Source of the DNA: Cinnamomum chago
Lineage: Eukaryota > Streptophyta > Magnoliopsida > Laurales > Lauraceae
DNA: 64,000 bases
Assembly: GCA_038049695.1 (NCBI GenBank)
Contig: CP142451.1
Location: forward strand, 127,972,501 to 128,036,500
Direction: 5' to 3'
The notes under the pieces are model-generated. The model was given only the letters and a program-made list of their open reading frames with translations, was not told where the DNA came from and searched no databases. A program made the translations under genes and the position numbers. The stretch's first letter is position 1; every line of letters begins with the position of its first letter. Below, piece after piece: positions 26,601 to 36,600 of the stretch.

Positions 26601-29600
26601 AAAAACTTGTAAAAATTATAAATAAATTACACCATAGAAAATGAAAAGCCAGCTACCAGCTATAGCTGGGTAAGAAATGTGCTATCTAGCCAAGGCATCT
26701 GCTTTGTATTTTCAAATCAAGGTAAATGAGCAAATTAAAAAGTTAAAAAGGAAAGGCCAGAGTAGATGACAAATTTCTAGTACTCTACTATATTTTAACC
26801 CATCTATCCAGTCTTGAATCAGGCCTTGAAGCCAATTTCAGTACATTTCTTGAATCTCCTTCAATAGTGCAATGAACGTGACTCAAATTGATGATGTATA
26901 GAATTAGGGTAGAGGGAAATTCAGATGGAGATGGAGAGAGAAAGAAGGAGGGGGGGGGGGGGGGGGGGGGGGCGTTGGAGTAGGGATGAAAGTGGGCCGG
27001 GCCGAGCCGGGCTTTGACAGGCCCTAGGCTCGGCCCTAGTATTTTTCAGTCGGCCCGAGCTCGAGAGGGCCTCAAAAACCCTGGCTCGGGCTCAGCTCTT
27101 ATTAAGTTATGAGGCCCTAGGGCCGGGCTCAAATGATATGGCACTAGCTAAAAGAAAATATTTTCAAGAAAAAAAAAATCTTGTAGGAATTCAAAGAAAT
27201 CTACATATGCAAACCAGAAACAAAAAATGGTCAAATGCATGATTAACTAAAATAAGAAAGACTCCATAAAAGCAAAGGGAGTCCAGTTTCAACACTCCAT
27301 AATAGTTCACTATTAATATAGATGAGCATTATCAAACTCCAACAATAATATAAATCAAATTAAACTCCAATAGCATCATTGAATAAAATAAAGTATTCGG
27401 CTAGCATCATAAAATAAAGTCTCCAGCATCACCAGCATCACCTATAACAACAACAATAGAGCCTTGTTAATAAATAATAATAACAACAAAGGAAAGGTTG
27501 TTCCAGAGTTAACAAGACTTCAAAAAATGTCTTCCAGACCATTAATATACATGCATCCTCAAGGTAGTTTAGGGATTATTTATATTGGATTAAAAATAGG
27601 GTTTAAGGTTTAGTGCTTAGGTTTAGAGTTTATGGATTATTTAGTGCTTAGTGCTTAGGGTTTAGTGTTTAGGGATTATTTATATTGGATTAAAACTAAG
27701 GTTTAGGATTTATGGATTATTTAGTATCATAGATTCATATAAGTATTATATACTAGTGTACACATATATATAATGTATGGATTAATATATGTAGGCCCTA
27801 TGACTTATTGCTTAGGTTTAAGATTTATGGATTATTTAGTGTTTAGGGTTTAGAGATTATTTATATTGATTAAAACTAAGGTTTAGGATTTATGGATTAT
27901 GTTATATCATATATGTATTATATATTGTATAGTGTACATATATATAATATATGTATTAATATATATAGGCCCTAGGGCTTACGAGCCGGGCTTCATCAAG
28001 CCCGAGCTCGGCCAGTTTAAGAAAACGGGCCTCCTACTAGGCCCTAGCTCGGCTCTTTTGTCTTTTGAGCCGAGCTCGGGCCGTGCCGCTTTCACCCCTT
28101 GGGGTGGGCCGGGGGGGGGGGGGGGGGCGAGAATAATGGAAGAACATTTTCTGCTGTCCTAACCAAGAATGTAGTCACTTGTTTATTTATGATGATTATT
28201 GACTAATATAAAACAATATGTGAAGATACCATAGCATCTAACATGCAGTGGGCTCACCTAGAATTAAGCTTCATCATTTGATCTTGCTATAAAATTACTT
28301 CATACTTCCATGCAACTGGATTGCATCCAATAAAGGTACAATATAAGGAGTAGAATAATAATCAAACAGTGACCAAAACCAACCTACATCTGAAATGGCA
28401 CTACAATGAAGAACACTAAAATTAGATAACTCATCAGGTATATTGGTATTGTGTACACTGCTTCAAGGTGCAACATCCAAGGGCCCAATATGTACTAATT
28501 GATGGCACAAACTGTGTATGTGATGCCCAGTTGTGTGGTAGTAAGATAGATTGACTTTCCAACAAGTCATCCATAAAAATCTATGATTATATAGAAGACC
28601 ATCACATTCGTCATTTCGTGTACTAAATTATGATTACTTTCTATGACTATTCGCAAATTTAGAACCTCATTTATCCATTTCATGCAACAGAAGGGTATGC
28701 TTTAGTTGCAAGAAGAAAAAATATTTCTTACATTTGCCATCTTTAGGTCCTAAGTATCACAATGGTACCAAATATTTGAATTCAAAATCCTTTCAGAATT
28801 GTCAATTTATTCTTTTTCACCTTAGAATTATCTTATATGAAAAAAGTTATCAGCCAAATAAACAAGTAGGGACATCACTTTTCCTTCATGACATTCGAAA
28901 GCCATCTTCAAATCAATCTCCTAGCATAGAAGTGTTGAATGAAAATATGTCCATAATTGTAGGGATGTCAAATGGCCCGCCAGTCAACGGCCCACAAGGC
29001 CCGGCCCGTGCTGGGCTGAGGGATCTGGCAAGGTTGGCCCGTTTCGGCATGGCACGTCATGGGCCGACCTGTCTATAACGGTCGGCCCGCCAAGCATGGC
29101 CTCCCTGGGTCCATACCCCATTCTGCTTTTAAGATTATGTAGGATGTCCTCTTGATTTTTGCTTTTGAAAACGAAGCTGGAGGGAAAATTTTGTGTAGTT
29201 GGACAAGACCGGTTTCTTGGGTGGCTTGGGGTTGGGGTTGATGTAATCTTTGACGGTTAACTAGAATAAAATGTGTAAATAATAATCTATTGGTGCTATA
29301 AATTTAATACCGAAAAGGCGAAAATGAATAAAAATTTTTTTTTGAAGAGGCACGGCCGTGCCAGGGTAAATCCGGCCCGGCCCGGCCCGTTTGACGTGCC
29401 TATCTGTAAGTATCCCATTCAACAGTATTAGAGACCCTTTTGTCGGCCATGGTGTGTAGTGGACTTGACATTGCACAAGTAGTGAGAGGAGTTAGTAAAT
29501 ACATGGCAAATCTGGGTAGTTGTAAAGTAGATCCTTTGATACTTGAAGAGTGACTTCTGAGATGGCCTCACCAAAAGTTAAAATTGATTATGCAGGATCA

Positions 29601-30475
29601 GGAAAATAGAATATTGACCGCAGGATAAGTTTTTCATGAATCATGACCAATGTGCCATAATCTAGATGCTGAATTTGCAATTGGAATACATGGGCACCTA
29701 CACCTACATGTGCATGTAAATAAAGTATTTCGCGGAAGGGTTTGGCTTCAAGAGTTACCAGCAACGAATACCTATAATTTGTCGCGACAATCACATCATT
29801 TCGCATCCAGCAAGAATTAAGGGTTTTTCATTGATCAAGGACCGTTTACATTGGTACAGAGCAACACTTTGAGAGTAACATGGTGGAAAATAGACATATC
29901 TTAATGCAAAGAATTCACACCAGGGACTATCTAGCAGACATGCTGCCAAAGCCAATAGCACCAAGGAGTTCAGTTGGTGCAGAACTCGTATCAAACTTGC
30001 AGTTACTTGATCCATGGTGACAGATGGAGATTTCATATTAGAACAACAAACACTTTAACCTAATACGACAGCGACAGACGCAGATACTCACCTGGCAAAG
30101 ATTGTAAGTGAAGCTGTCGTAATTATCGATGACAATGATCGGTTTCTCCTCCTTCTTCCTCTCACTGATCGAAACCCTAACATTATCGCTATCTACTCCA
30201 ATCGCAGATGCCGAATGTCTCAATCCCTTCCGAGTTGATAAAGTTCCATTCCAGATCCCTAATTCAACACACACAAAGAGAGATGAATATTTCAGATCCA
30301 AACAGAACCAAAACAGAGATCTGAAGATTTTGAAATCAAATCTGCTCTTCTTCTTCTTCAGCTTACTTGATGAAGTAGGGATTCGGGAGATTTCGAGAGT
30401 AATCGATCGAGTTTCGGGAGGGAAAACGCAGGGTTTGTATTGAGAAGCAGTGATTCGAGTGAGCGAGGAGGCCAT
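23676..30475 (-). CDS. ASB1: Anthranilate synthase beta subunit, chloroplastic
   Basis: Glutamine amidotransferase subunit that supplies ammonia to the alpha subunit, turning chorismate into anthranilate, the first committed step of tryptophan synthesis in plastids. Eight exons are inferred: 30367-30475, 30092-30258, 26281-26351, 25598-25635, 25408-25518, 25101-25200, 24344-24479 and 23676-23780. All phases agree and give 278 residues, near the usual 276. Residues 1 to about 70 look like a transit peptide. The class I amidotransferase domain starts at IIVIDNYDSFTYNLCQ. Landmarks are the oxyanion region ISPGPGTPQDSG, the nucleophile elbow FGVCMGLQ (Cys154), RSPFGVMHGKSS, GRYHSLV, and the catalytic GVQFHPES (His249, Glu251). 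The key catalytic residues are present. Exon 1 may be read with or without the 108-bp intron 30259-30366, which is in frame and stop-free. The large intron 26352-30091 carries two hAT elements and a Copia relic. Confidence 0.95.
26950..26972. repeat. Poly-G run left of a hAT element
   Basis: Twenty-three consecutive G residues, eight bases before the left end of the hAT element at 26981. A second poly-G run of 17 lies just right of that element (28111-28127). Both sit in an intron of the anthranilate synthase gene. Confidence 0.8.
26981..28100. mobile_element. Non-autonomous hAT (Ac-type termini) in ASB intron
   Basis: The left end TAGGGATGAAA is identical to the 11-bp terminus I recall for maize Ac/Ds. 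The right end TTTCACCCCTT is its imperfect inverse. Subterminal regions are GC-rich mirror sequences (GGGCCGGGCCGAGCC at the left, GAGCTCGGGCCGTGCC at the right), while the 900-bp core is AT-rich with no transposase. A clear 8-bp target duplication is not seen; both flanks are G-rich. The boundaries are therefore less certain than for the element at 47829. Confidence 0.7.
27594..27900 (+). repeat. Degenerate GGATTATTTA/TTTAGG tandem repeats
   Basis: Inside the hAT core, units such as GGATTATTTATATTGGATTA, AGGTTTAGGATTTATGG and TTAGGGTTTAGTGTTTAGG recur several times. They look telomere-like because of TTTAGGG but are too irregular to be telomeric DNA. Confidence 0.5.
28970..29402. mobile_element. 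Second non-autonomous hAT in ASB intron (433 bp)
   Basis: Left end TAGGGATGTCAAATGGCCC; right end GGCCCGTTTGACGTGCCTA is its imperfect inverse. Subterminal sequence is GC-rich (GGCCCGGCCCG-type words on both sides). No target duplication is obvious, as expected of an old copy, and no coding capacity is seen. Confidence 0.65.
29425..30040 (+). pseudogene. Copia pol relic (RT/RNase H end) inside ASB intron
   Basis: Plus-strand reading gives SGLDIAQVVRGVSKYMANLG at about 29460-29519. This resembles the TRPDIAHAVGVVSRFM-type segment at the end of Copia reverse transcriptase. Further right, about 29905-30010, HTRDYLADMLPKPIAP resembles the HTxxNxADMLTKPL motif at the end of Copia RNase H. Stops and frame changes lie between, so it is a dead remnant. 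The rest of the element and its LTRs were not found. Confidence 0.5.
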
Positions 30476-31176
30476 TAGAATGAGAAAGAGCTGAAATTAC
30501 ACGAGAGAGGGAAATGATGGGTTTTCAAGAGAGGGAAAACGGTCCTGGTCCCATCCTTTTCTACTGTTTGCGGAGATTTTCCTGGAGACAAATATGGAAA
30601 AAATGGATTCCTCATCTTGGGTTGGGAATCTCGTTCTGAAATCTGAGCGGGTCGGAAACATATGCTATGAAACGATTCTTTCTGTGATTTGATTTGGTTT
30701 TTGCTTTTTATGTGGTGGGCTTCGCTTTGGATGATCCACGTGAAACATGTTAAATGGTCGGTGGAGTGATGGCGGGAACTACGGAAGCAAGGGGAGCCGT
30801 TGGATTATTTTTAAGAGAGGGCCCAGATCCGAAATTGTAGATTTAGAATTAGAGGCATTGGCGTTTCGTGTGGTAATAGCATCCGCATGTGAAGTCGTTT
30901 TCCATGAATAGGAATTCTTGTCAAGTACATTTAATAGGCCAACAGTTCACAGCTGTAGTCCAACCCTCATTTGGAGCCCACCAGTGGCAGCGTCAGGAGT
31001 CAGGACTTTCTTGATGGGTTTCTGGTAGGGCTGGGTGGAGTTTTGGAGGGAGCCACAGTGGACCATAACATTTTATATGTATTGGTTTACTTTTGTAATG
31101 ATATAAGAGGAAAACATAATTAATGTAGTTAACCCAAGTTGGGTTTCTACTTTATTTTTACAATGATTATTATAAT

Positions 31177-31302
31177 GAATACAAACCACTCAAAATAATC
31201 TATCTCTTGCGGTATAAATGATATGATAATACATATAATGAATTCAAACCACTCAAAATAATCTATCTCTTACGGTATAAATGATATGATAATACAAACG
31301 TA
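31177..31302. repeat. Two-copy 63-bp tandem repeat
   Basis: Two nearly identical copies containing CAAACCACTCAAAATAATCT and GGTATAAATGATATGATAAT. They differ at a few positions (e.g. CTTGCGG versus CTTACGG). Confidence 0.85.
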
Positions 31303-31314
31303 GCATATTTTTTA

Positions 31315-31555
31315 GGCTGTGTTTGGTCACAACAACTACTGATAACGATTGAGGTTATGTAGAAGTTGTTGCTGTTGTTGATGCTAGAAGCTGTTGCTGA
31401 TGCTGAAACCAGGGGACCAAGATTATGAAAAATCAGCGATTTGAGGTTCTAGAAACCGTCGCTGTTGCTGTCTTGTATTTGCGTTTGGCCAACCGTTGTA
31501 CCAATCGCTAATCGTTGTACCAATCGTTAGGAAGTTGCTATGACCAAACGCAGCC
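31315..31555. mobile_element. MITE, copy 1 of a 240-bp family
   Basis: Inverted ends GGCTGTGTTTGGTCACAACA and TGCTATGACCAAACGCAGCC. The flanks are TTA on the left and TAA on the right, compatible with the 3-bp TWA target of PIF/Harbinger (Tourist) elements but not identical. The interior is rich in GTTGCTG triplets. A diverged second copy in reverse orientation is at 54464-54694. Confidence 0.7.
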
Positions 31556-31720
31556 TAATTGAGTGTCTCACTCGTTCTTCCATGAGAGATATGGAGCACC
31601 ACAGTGGGGCCTCCTAATGAATACCCACTTGACATCAATCCAATAAAGGGTTGGGACTGGGAGGCTTTATTTTTTTATTTTTTTATTATAACACCATCAG
31701 TGCTATGATAGGAGATTGAT

Positions 31721-31778
31721 CCCTATTTGTTTTTTTTTTTTTTTTTTTTTTTTTGTGGGTGGGGGGCGGGGGCGGGGG
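31721..31778. repeat. Poly-T followed by G-rich tract
   Basis: More than twenty T residues run into (GGGGGC)-type repeats, a simple-sequence tract with strong strand asymmetry. Confidence 0.75.
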
Positions 31779-33613
31779 CGGGGGGGTCCACTTTAAGAAA
31801 GTTGGCATGTTAGCCACCTTAAGAAGGATTCAATTCATTGAACTAAATCAACAAGCTCATTGCAAGCTAATCTTTGACAAAAGTAAAAAATAATAATAAA
31901 AATCCAATTATAGATTGTATTTGAGAACAAAACAACACGTTAGAAATGCATGGTCTTAATTCATTAACTCACTTTTATGTGATATGATCATAAAATTTAA
32001 TATCTACACATCTTTTCTATTTAATTATCCTTATCATAAAGTCTATGCAAATGGCATTTTTGTTTCTCTGAATTTTGATCTTCTGTGACTCCTATACTAT
32101 GCCATTCATTACTGCTTTTCTTAGAAGGACATGGGTAGAACTGTACAGGCCACTAGCCATCACTTTAGGAAAGCATATCAGATGTAACGCCATAAAATAT
32201 ATAATTAGCAAATAAATAAAATTTATTGCCAAGTATAAACTCTTTTCTAAACCAAATTCTGAGACTTTCTTTTCAAATGTGGGATTTTAATTTAATGGCT
32301 ATCATTTAAGTATATAGTGGGGTCCACTTACATCAAAATGGTAGGGGCAACCTGCAAACTGCAAACCACTGGTCAAGACTCCAGACTCTTTATATCATCA
32401 TAGTTTATTCTTTGGATAAAAAAAGGTTTACTGCCAGGATGCTATGTTCAATCAGAGAAAGCACAAGTGGCTAGAGAAAAAAAAAAAAAAAAGAGCTTAT
32501 CTTTCCGTACGAATTTAAAAATCTCAGATAGCAGATAGTAATTGTTACATTATTGTCGACATTATAACAAATTGGATTTTGACATCTTAATCCTATTAGG
32601 ACCCATTTTCTCAATTTCAGGATCAAAATTTAAATAATGTCATCCGAATTACTTGTCTAGTCAATATATTTTTTTACTAACTTTTCAACTCCATATCACA
32701 TGATATGATGAGAGCAAATGTATATCATAAAACCAGGTAAATTCTATAATATTATGACCCATGAGATCATCTTTTTTTTTTTTTACAAAAGAAAGTGTTG
32801 ATAACTAATTAAGAAATCCGATAATATCATGGGACTATCCATTTCAATGATATATGAGATATGAGGGAAAAAATTTGTTGGTAAGAATCAAAGTATTATG
32901 GTAAAAAAATTTTTGGTAAGAATAAAACGACTACAGTGGTATTATCTGAATTTTATCGTTAAATGAATCATGTAATCGGTTGACCGACTGCTAACCGGCT
33001 GTAACCGGTTACTCATTGTATAGATGAGTACATAGCAGCGAAGTAAATTCAACTCGGATGAAAGGAAACTTGCTCCCGTAATATCAAAAGAATCACAACA
33101 AAACCCAAACACCATATTGAATTCCATCGTCTGATCTCCAAAGCTCGGATTTCGAGGCCTCAATCAGATATTTATGTGTATATATTAAAGTTTTGTTTCG
33201 ATTTGCATTCTTCTCGATTGGAAACGATATAGATCTGGAAACTTCAATTCGATATCTGCCATTTCACAGCATTTTAGATTCTAATTCAAGATATCTCTTT
33301 GCTTCTTAGTAATTAAATACGTTTAGATAGATCAGAGCTGAAGAAGCTACACGATTTTCATTGATTTTTCTTCTTCCGAGACTAATCTCTGTTTGATTTG
33401 AGTTTTCTTCGCCATCGACGCTTAATTCTTGTTTTTTCAACCTAATTGATCTGAATTCGGATCGGCATTTCTCTTTATTTGAATAAAATCACTATTTTTA
33501 GAACGTTTCTCGTTCTGTTCTTGCGATCGACGACGGATATTCATATATTCATTTGATTGTTATACGGATCTAGAAATTGTGACTGTGAAAAATATGTTCT
33601 TTTGATGAATTTC

Positions 33614-36600
33614 ATGGCAATGCCGTCTGGAAATGCTGTGATTTCCGAGAAAGTGCAGTTTCCGAGCGGCGGAGGTGAGATCCACCACCGGCAGTGGTTT
33701 CCAGATGAGCGAGACGGATTCATTTCGTGGCTGCGAGGGGAGTTCGCGGCGGCGAACGCCATCATCGACTCCCTCTGCCACCATCTGCGGTGCATTGGCG
33801 AGCCTGGTGAGTACGATCTGGTGCATGATTGCATCCAGCAGCGGCGCTGCAACTGGAGTGCGGTTCTCCACATGCAGCACTACTTCCCGGTGACGGATAT
33901 CATGTACGCATTGCAGCAGGCGGCGTGGCGGAAGCAGCGGCAGCAGCAGCGGAAGTTTGAGCATTCCAGCGCGGGAGAGAAGGGATTTAAGAAATCGGGG
34001 GCTGGGAACATGCAAGTGCACAAGTTGGAGCGCGCCAGTGGGAATCGCGCATCTGGTCTGGAACCGCATTCTCCTGATGTGATTGCATCTGTTGCATATG
34101 TCAGTACGGATGTGAACTTGGAAAGAGGGGAAGAGAGGTTTGAAAAGGGGGAAGAGATGAAGCAGAGATGTGAAGTTGAGAGATTGGAAGATAAAGAAGG
34201 TACTGTTTTATTGATTTTTTTTTTAACAGTTTCTGTTATTCATGCATTCACTTGGATTTTGTCTATGGCATGTTTGGATTGAAAAGAAATTAGTTATCAG
34301 TCTGTTGCATTTCTGCACTTGTGTGATCTCATGTTCTGTATGATTTCATTTTCTATGGGATGTTATACATGTTCATTTTCTTTGCTTGAAGTGGCTGTTT
34401 TTTTTTTCTGTCTTTATGGAAGGGGGAAGAAAAGAAATGCCAGCATTACATTTGATTTAAAACCAAACTGCCTATCACTGGTTTTGCCTAATCTGGATAT
34501 AGATTGCACATGGGGAATGAAAATTTTCCCTGAAAGAGATTGCAATTTCAGTTCTTTAAATTGTAATGTCAAATCTCATTCTCAATTGACTATGTGCTGA
34601 TGATTGCAATTGTGAAATATGGCTTTCGCACCATTTCACTATCATGGGAATATAATTCTGATTAGGTTTTTTCATGAATCCGATACTTTTGGGTATTGTG
34701 AATATGATAGAAGAGCTGTGTGATAGAGGATGACTTGGAAAATCTATAAAGAAAACACTATAATAATCTATTGAGTAAATAGATAAGCATCAGTAACTGA
34801 TCACCAATGACGTTCAATTGGTCTCACTCAAGAAAGGATCATGGAAGTGCCTTTTGCCAAATGGTCACTAAAACCACCTTTAAACATGTCAAAGGCAATA
34901 AACAAATGCATTTGTCAGCCATACAGATATTCCTAACATGGTAGACACATTCAATGAGGGCGTTGTCTCCTCTTATGGTGAGTTAAAACAGGTGGACACT
35001 CACAAATTTCTTTGGCTTTTAGTCCTTTGAATATAATTTTTATCTGGGTTATGTGATCCCGGCTATGTCCTAAGCACGAAGTTATTGGCACACTGTGACT
35101 GTTCTTAGGTATCATCAATATCGTGGATCAAAATATCAAATCTCAATGGTATTTGATATTTGGCATTATGAGGCATATTTACTTGTGATATGGTTAGGAG
35201 GCTCTCGTGGTGGGGCCAAAATGGGGTCTCTGTTTCCTGTCTTACTCGATAACTCCCATCTAAATTTTAAATCACTGGTTGCTAATGATTCTTGTGTATG
35301 AAAAGGTGAACCAGTAAAAAGATTCTCAGTTCCTTTATTTACTCACAGAGTATTCATTTATTTATTTACATTCATAGTTGTGGACAGAATTGTTGCAATC
35401 TATCTTATGATTTCGTCAAGATATATTTTGGTAGGGTTGGTTATCCCTCGGGATGTCTGGTGGTTGGATATTTCTTTCTAAAGTGATATGTGTCATTTAG
35501 ATTGCACCTTGGACGCATCGAATGTTGATTTGCATGAAGAACCAAACAATATGTGTTGTGGTTTTGGTTTTCCTTACCACCTGCATATTATAGAACAAAA
35601 TAACACCCTTAAAGCCATGTTATACTCGTCTTCTATTTGCATTTAACTATTTACAAGATGTGGTCACTTGATGAGACTAAACAGCCTCTCTCTCTCTCTC
35701 TCTCTGTTATATATCAATTTCAAATGCTCATGGACCTGTGCTTTTCGACTATGAATGGTTAATGGGGAACCTTGTGAGTGAAAACTTCTACAATCGGATA
35801 TCAATTAATACATTTTCCTTCTCTGTTTTGATGCCTTACTTCTGAGCACGCCGTGACAACTTTATTCTGTTCTAGTTTATTTTTGTTTATCTTTGAATTT
35901 TATAATGATATATTGAGAAAAAAAGCTTGTAATATTCATTAACATGTTACCTTCACATCAGGGCTTTCCAAGAATTACCTTCCAAAGGATGGGGAAGATA
36001 CATTAACAAACCAGGTTGACAAGCAGGAACCAATTCCTGTTCCCAAAAGTTTTATGGTTACTGAAACGTATGATCAGAAGGTGACATGATCTGACAAGTC
36101 ACTCCGAGAATAGTATCTTTTTTTTTTCTCTATCTGCAGTTGCAACTCCATTAAAATACTGTAGGAATACATATTAATTGTTTACCATATCTAGTGTTCC
36201 ATAAATTTTTAAAAAGCATGATACTTTTTGTCTCTCTAGGTCAATGTTGTTGAAGGGCTAAAATTATATGAGGAACTGTTTAATGACTCAGAGATTTCTA
36301 GGCTTATTTCAGTGGCAAATGAACTGAGAACAGCTGGACAGAGAGGAGAGCTCCAAGGCAAGTTTACTGGCACTGTCTTCTTTTCATTTCAATCAGTATG
36401 ATTTTTTTTTAAATGCATTTAAAATAATGGTAACGATGGAGTTTTGGCTCTTTTTTTCAATGTGAGAAAAGAGGGAATCAATTACACTGTAATGTAGGGA
36501 GCGTACAACGACAAAGGGAAGTGATACAGTTGTGATTTGAGGGATTATAGTGGATATGCACAGTAAAGGTTATGTAAATGGTACATAGTTGGCAAATTCA

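Larger units (their letters stand above)
30476..33613. other. Divergent intergenic region (ASB and ALKBH10B promoters)
   Basis: Separates two genes transcribed away from each other, so it holds both promoters. Recognisable contents are a two-copy 63-bp tandem repeat (31177-31302), a MITE (31315-31555) and a T-then-G homopolymer tract (31721-31778). About 33180-33613 is probably the ALKBH10B 5' leader. No open frame with recognisable content was found. Confidence 0.55.

Noticed and set aside
27594..27900. Interstitial telomere
   Set aside because: TTTAGGG appears only within longer irregular units; no run of plain telomere repeats.
29588..30036. Minus-strand open frames in the ASB intron
   Set aside because: They oppose the plus-strand Copia relic and have no recognisable content; best explained as shadows.
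33557..33613. N-terminal extension of the ALKBH10B frame upstream of MAMPSGN
   Set aside because: The open frame runs further 5' but has no ATG before 33605; the family starts at or near MAMPSGN.
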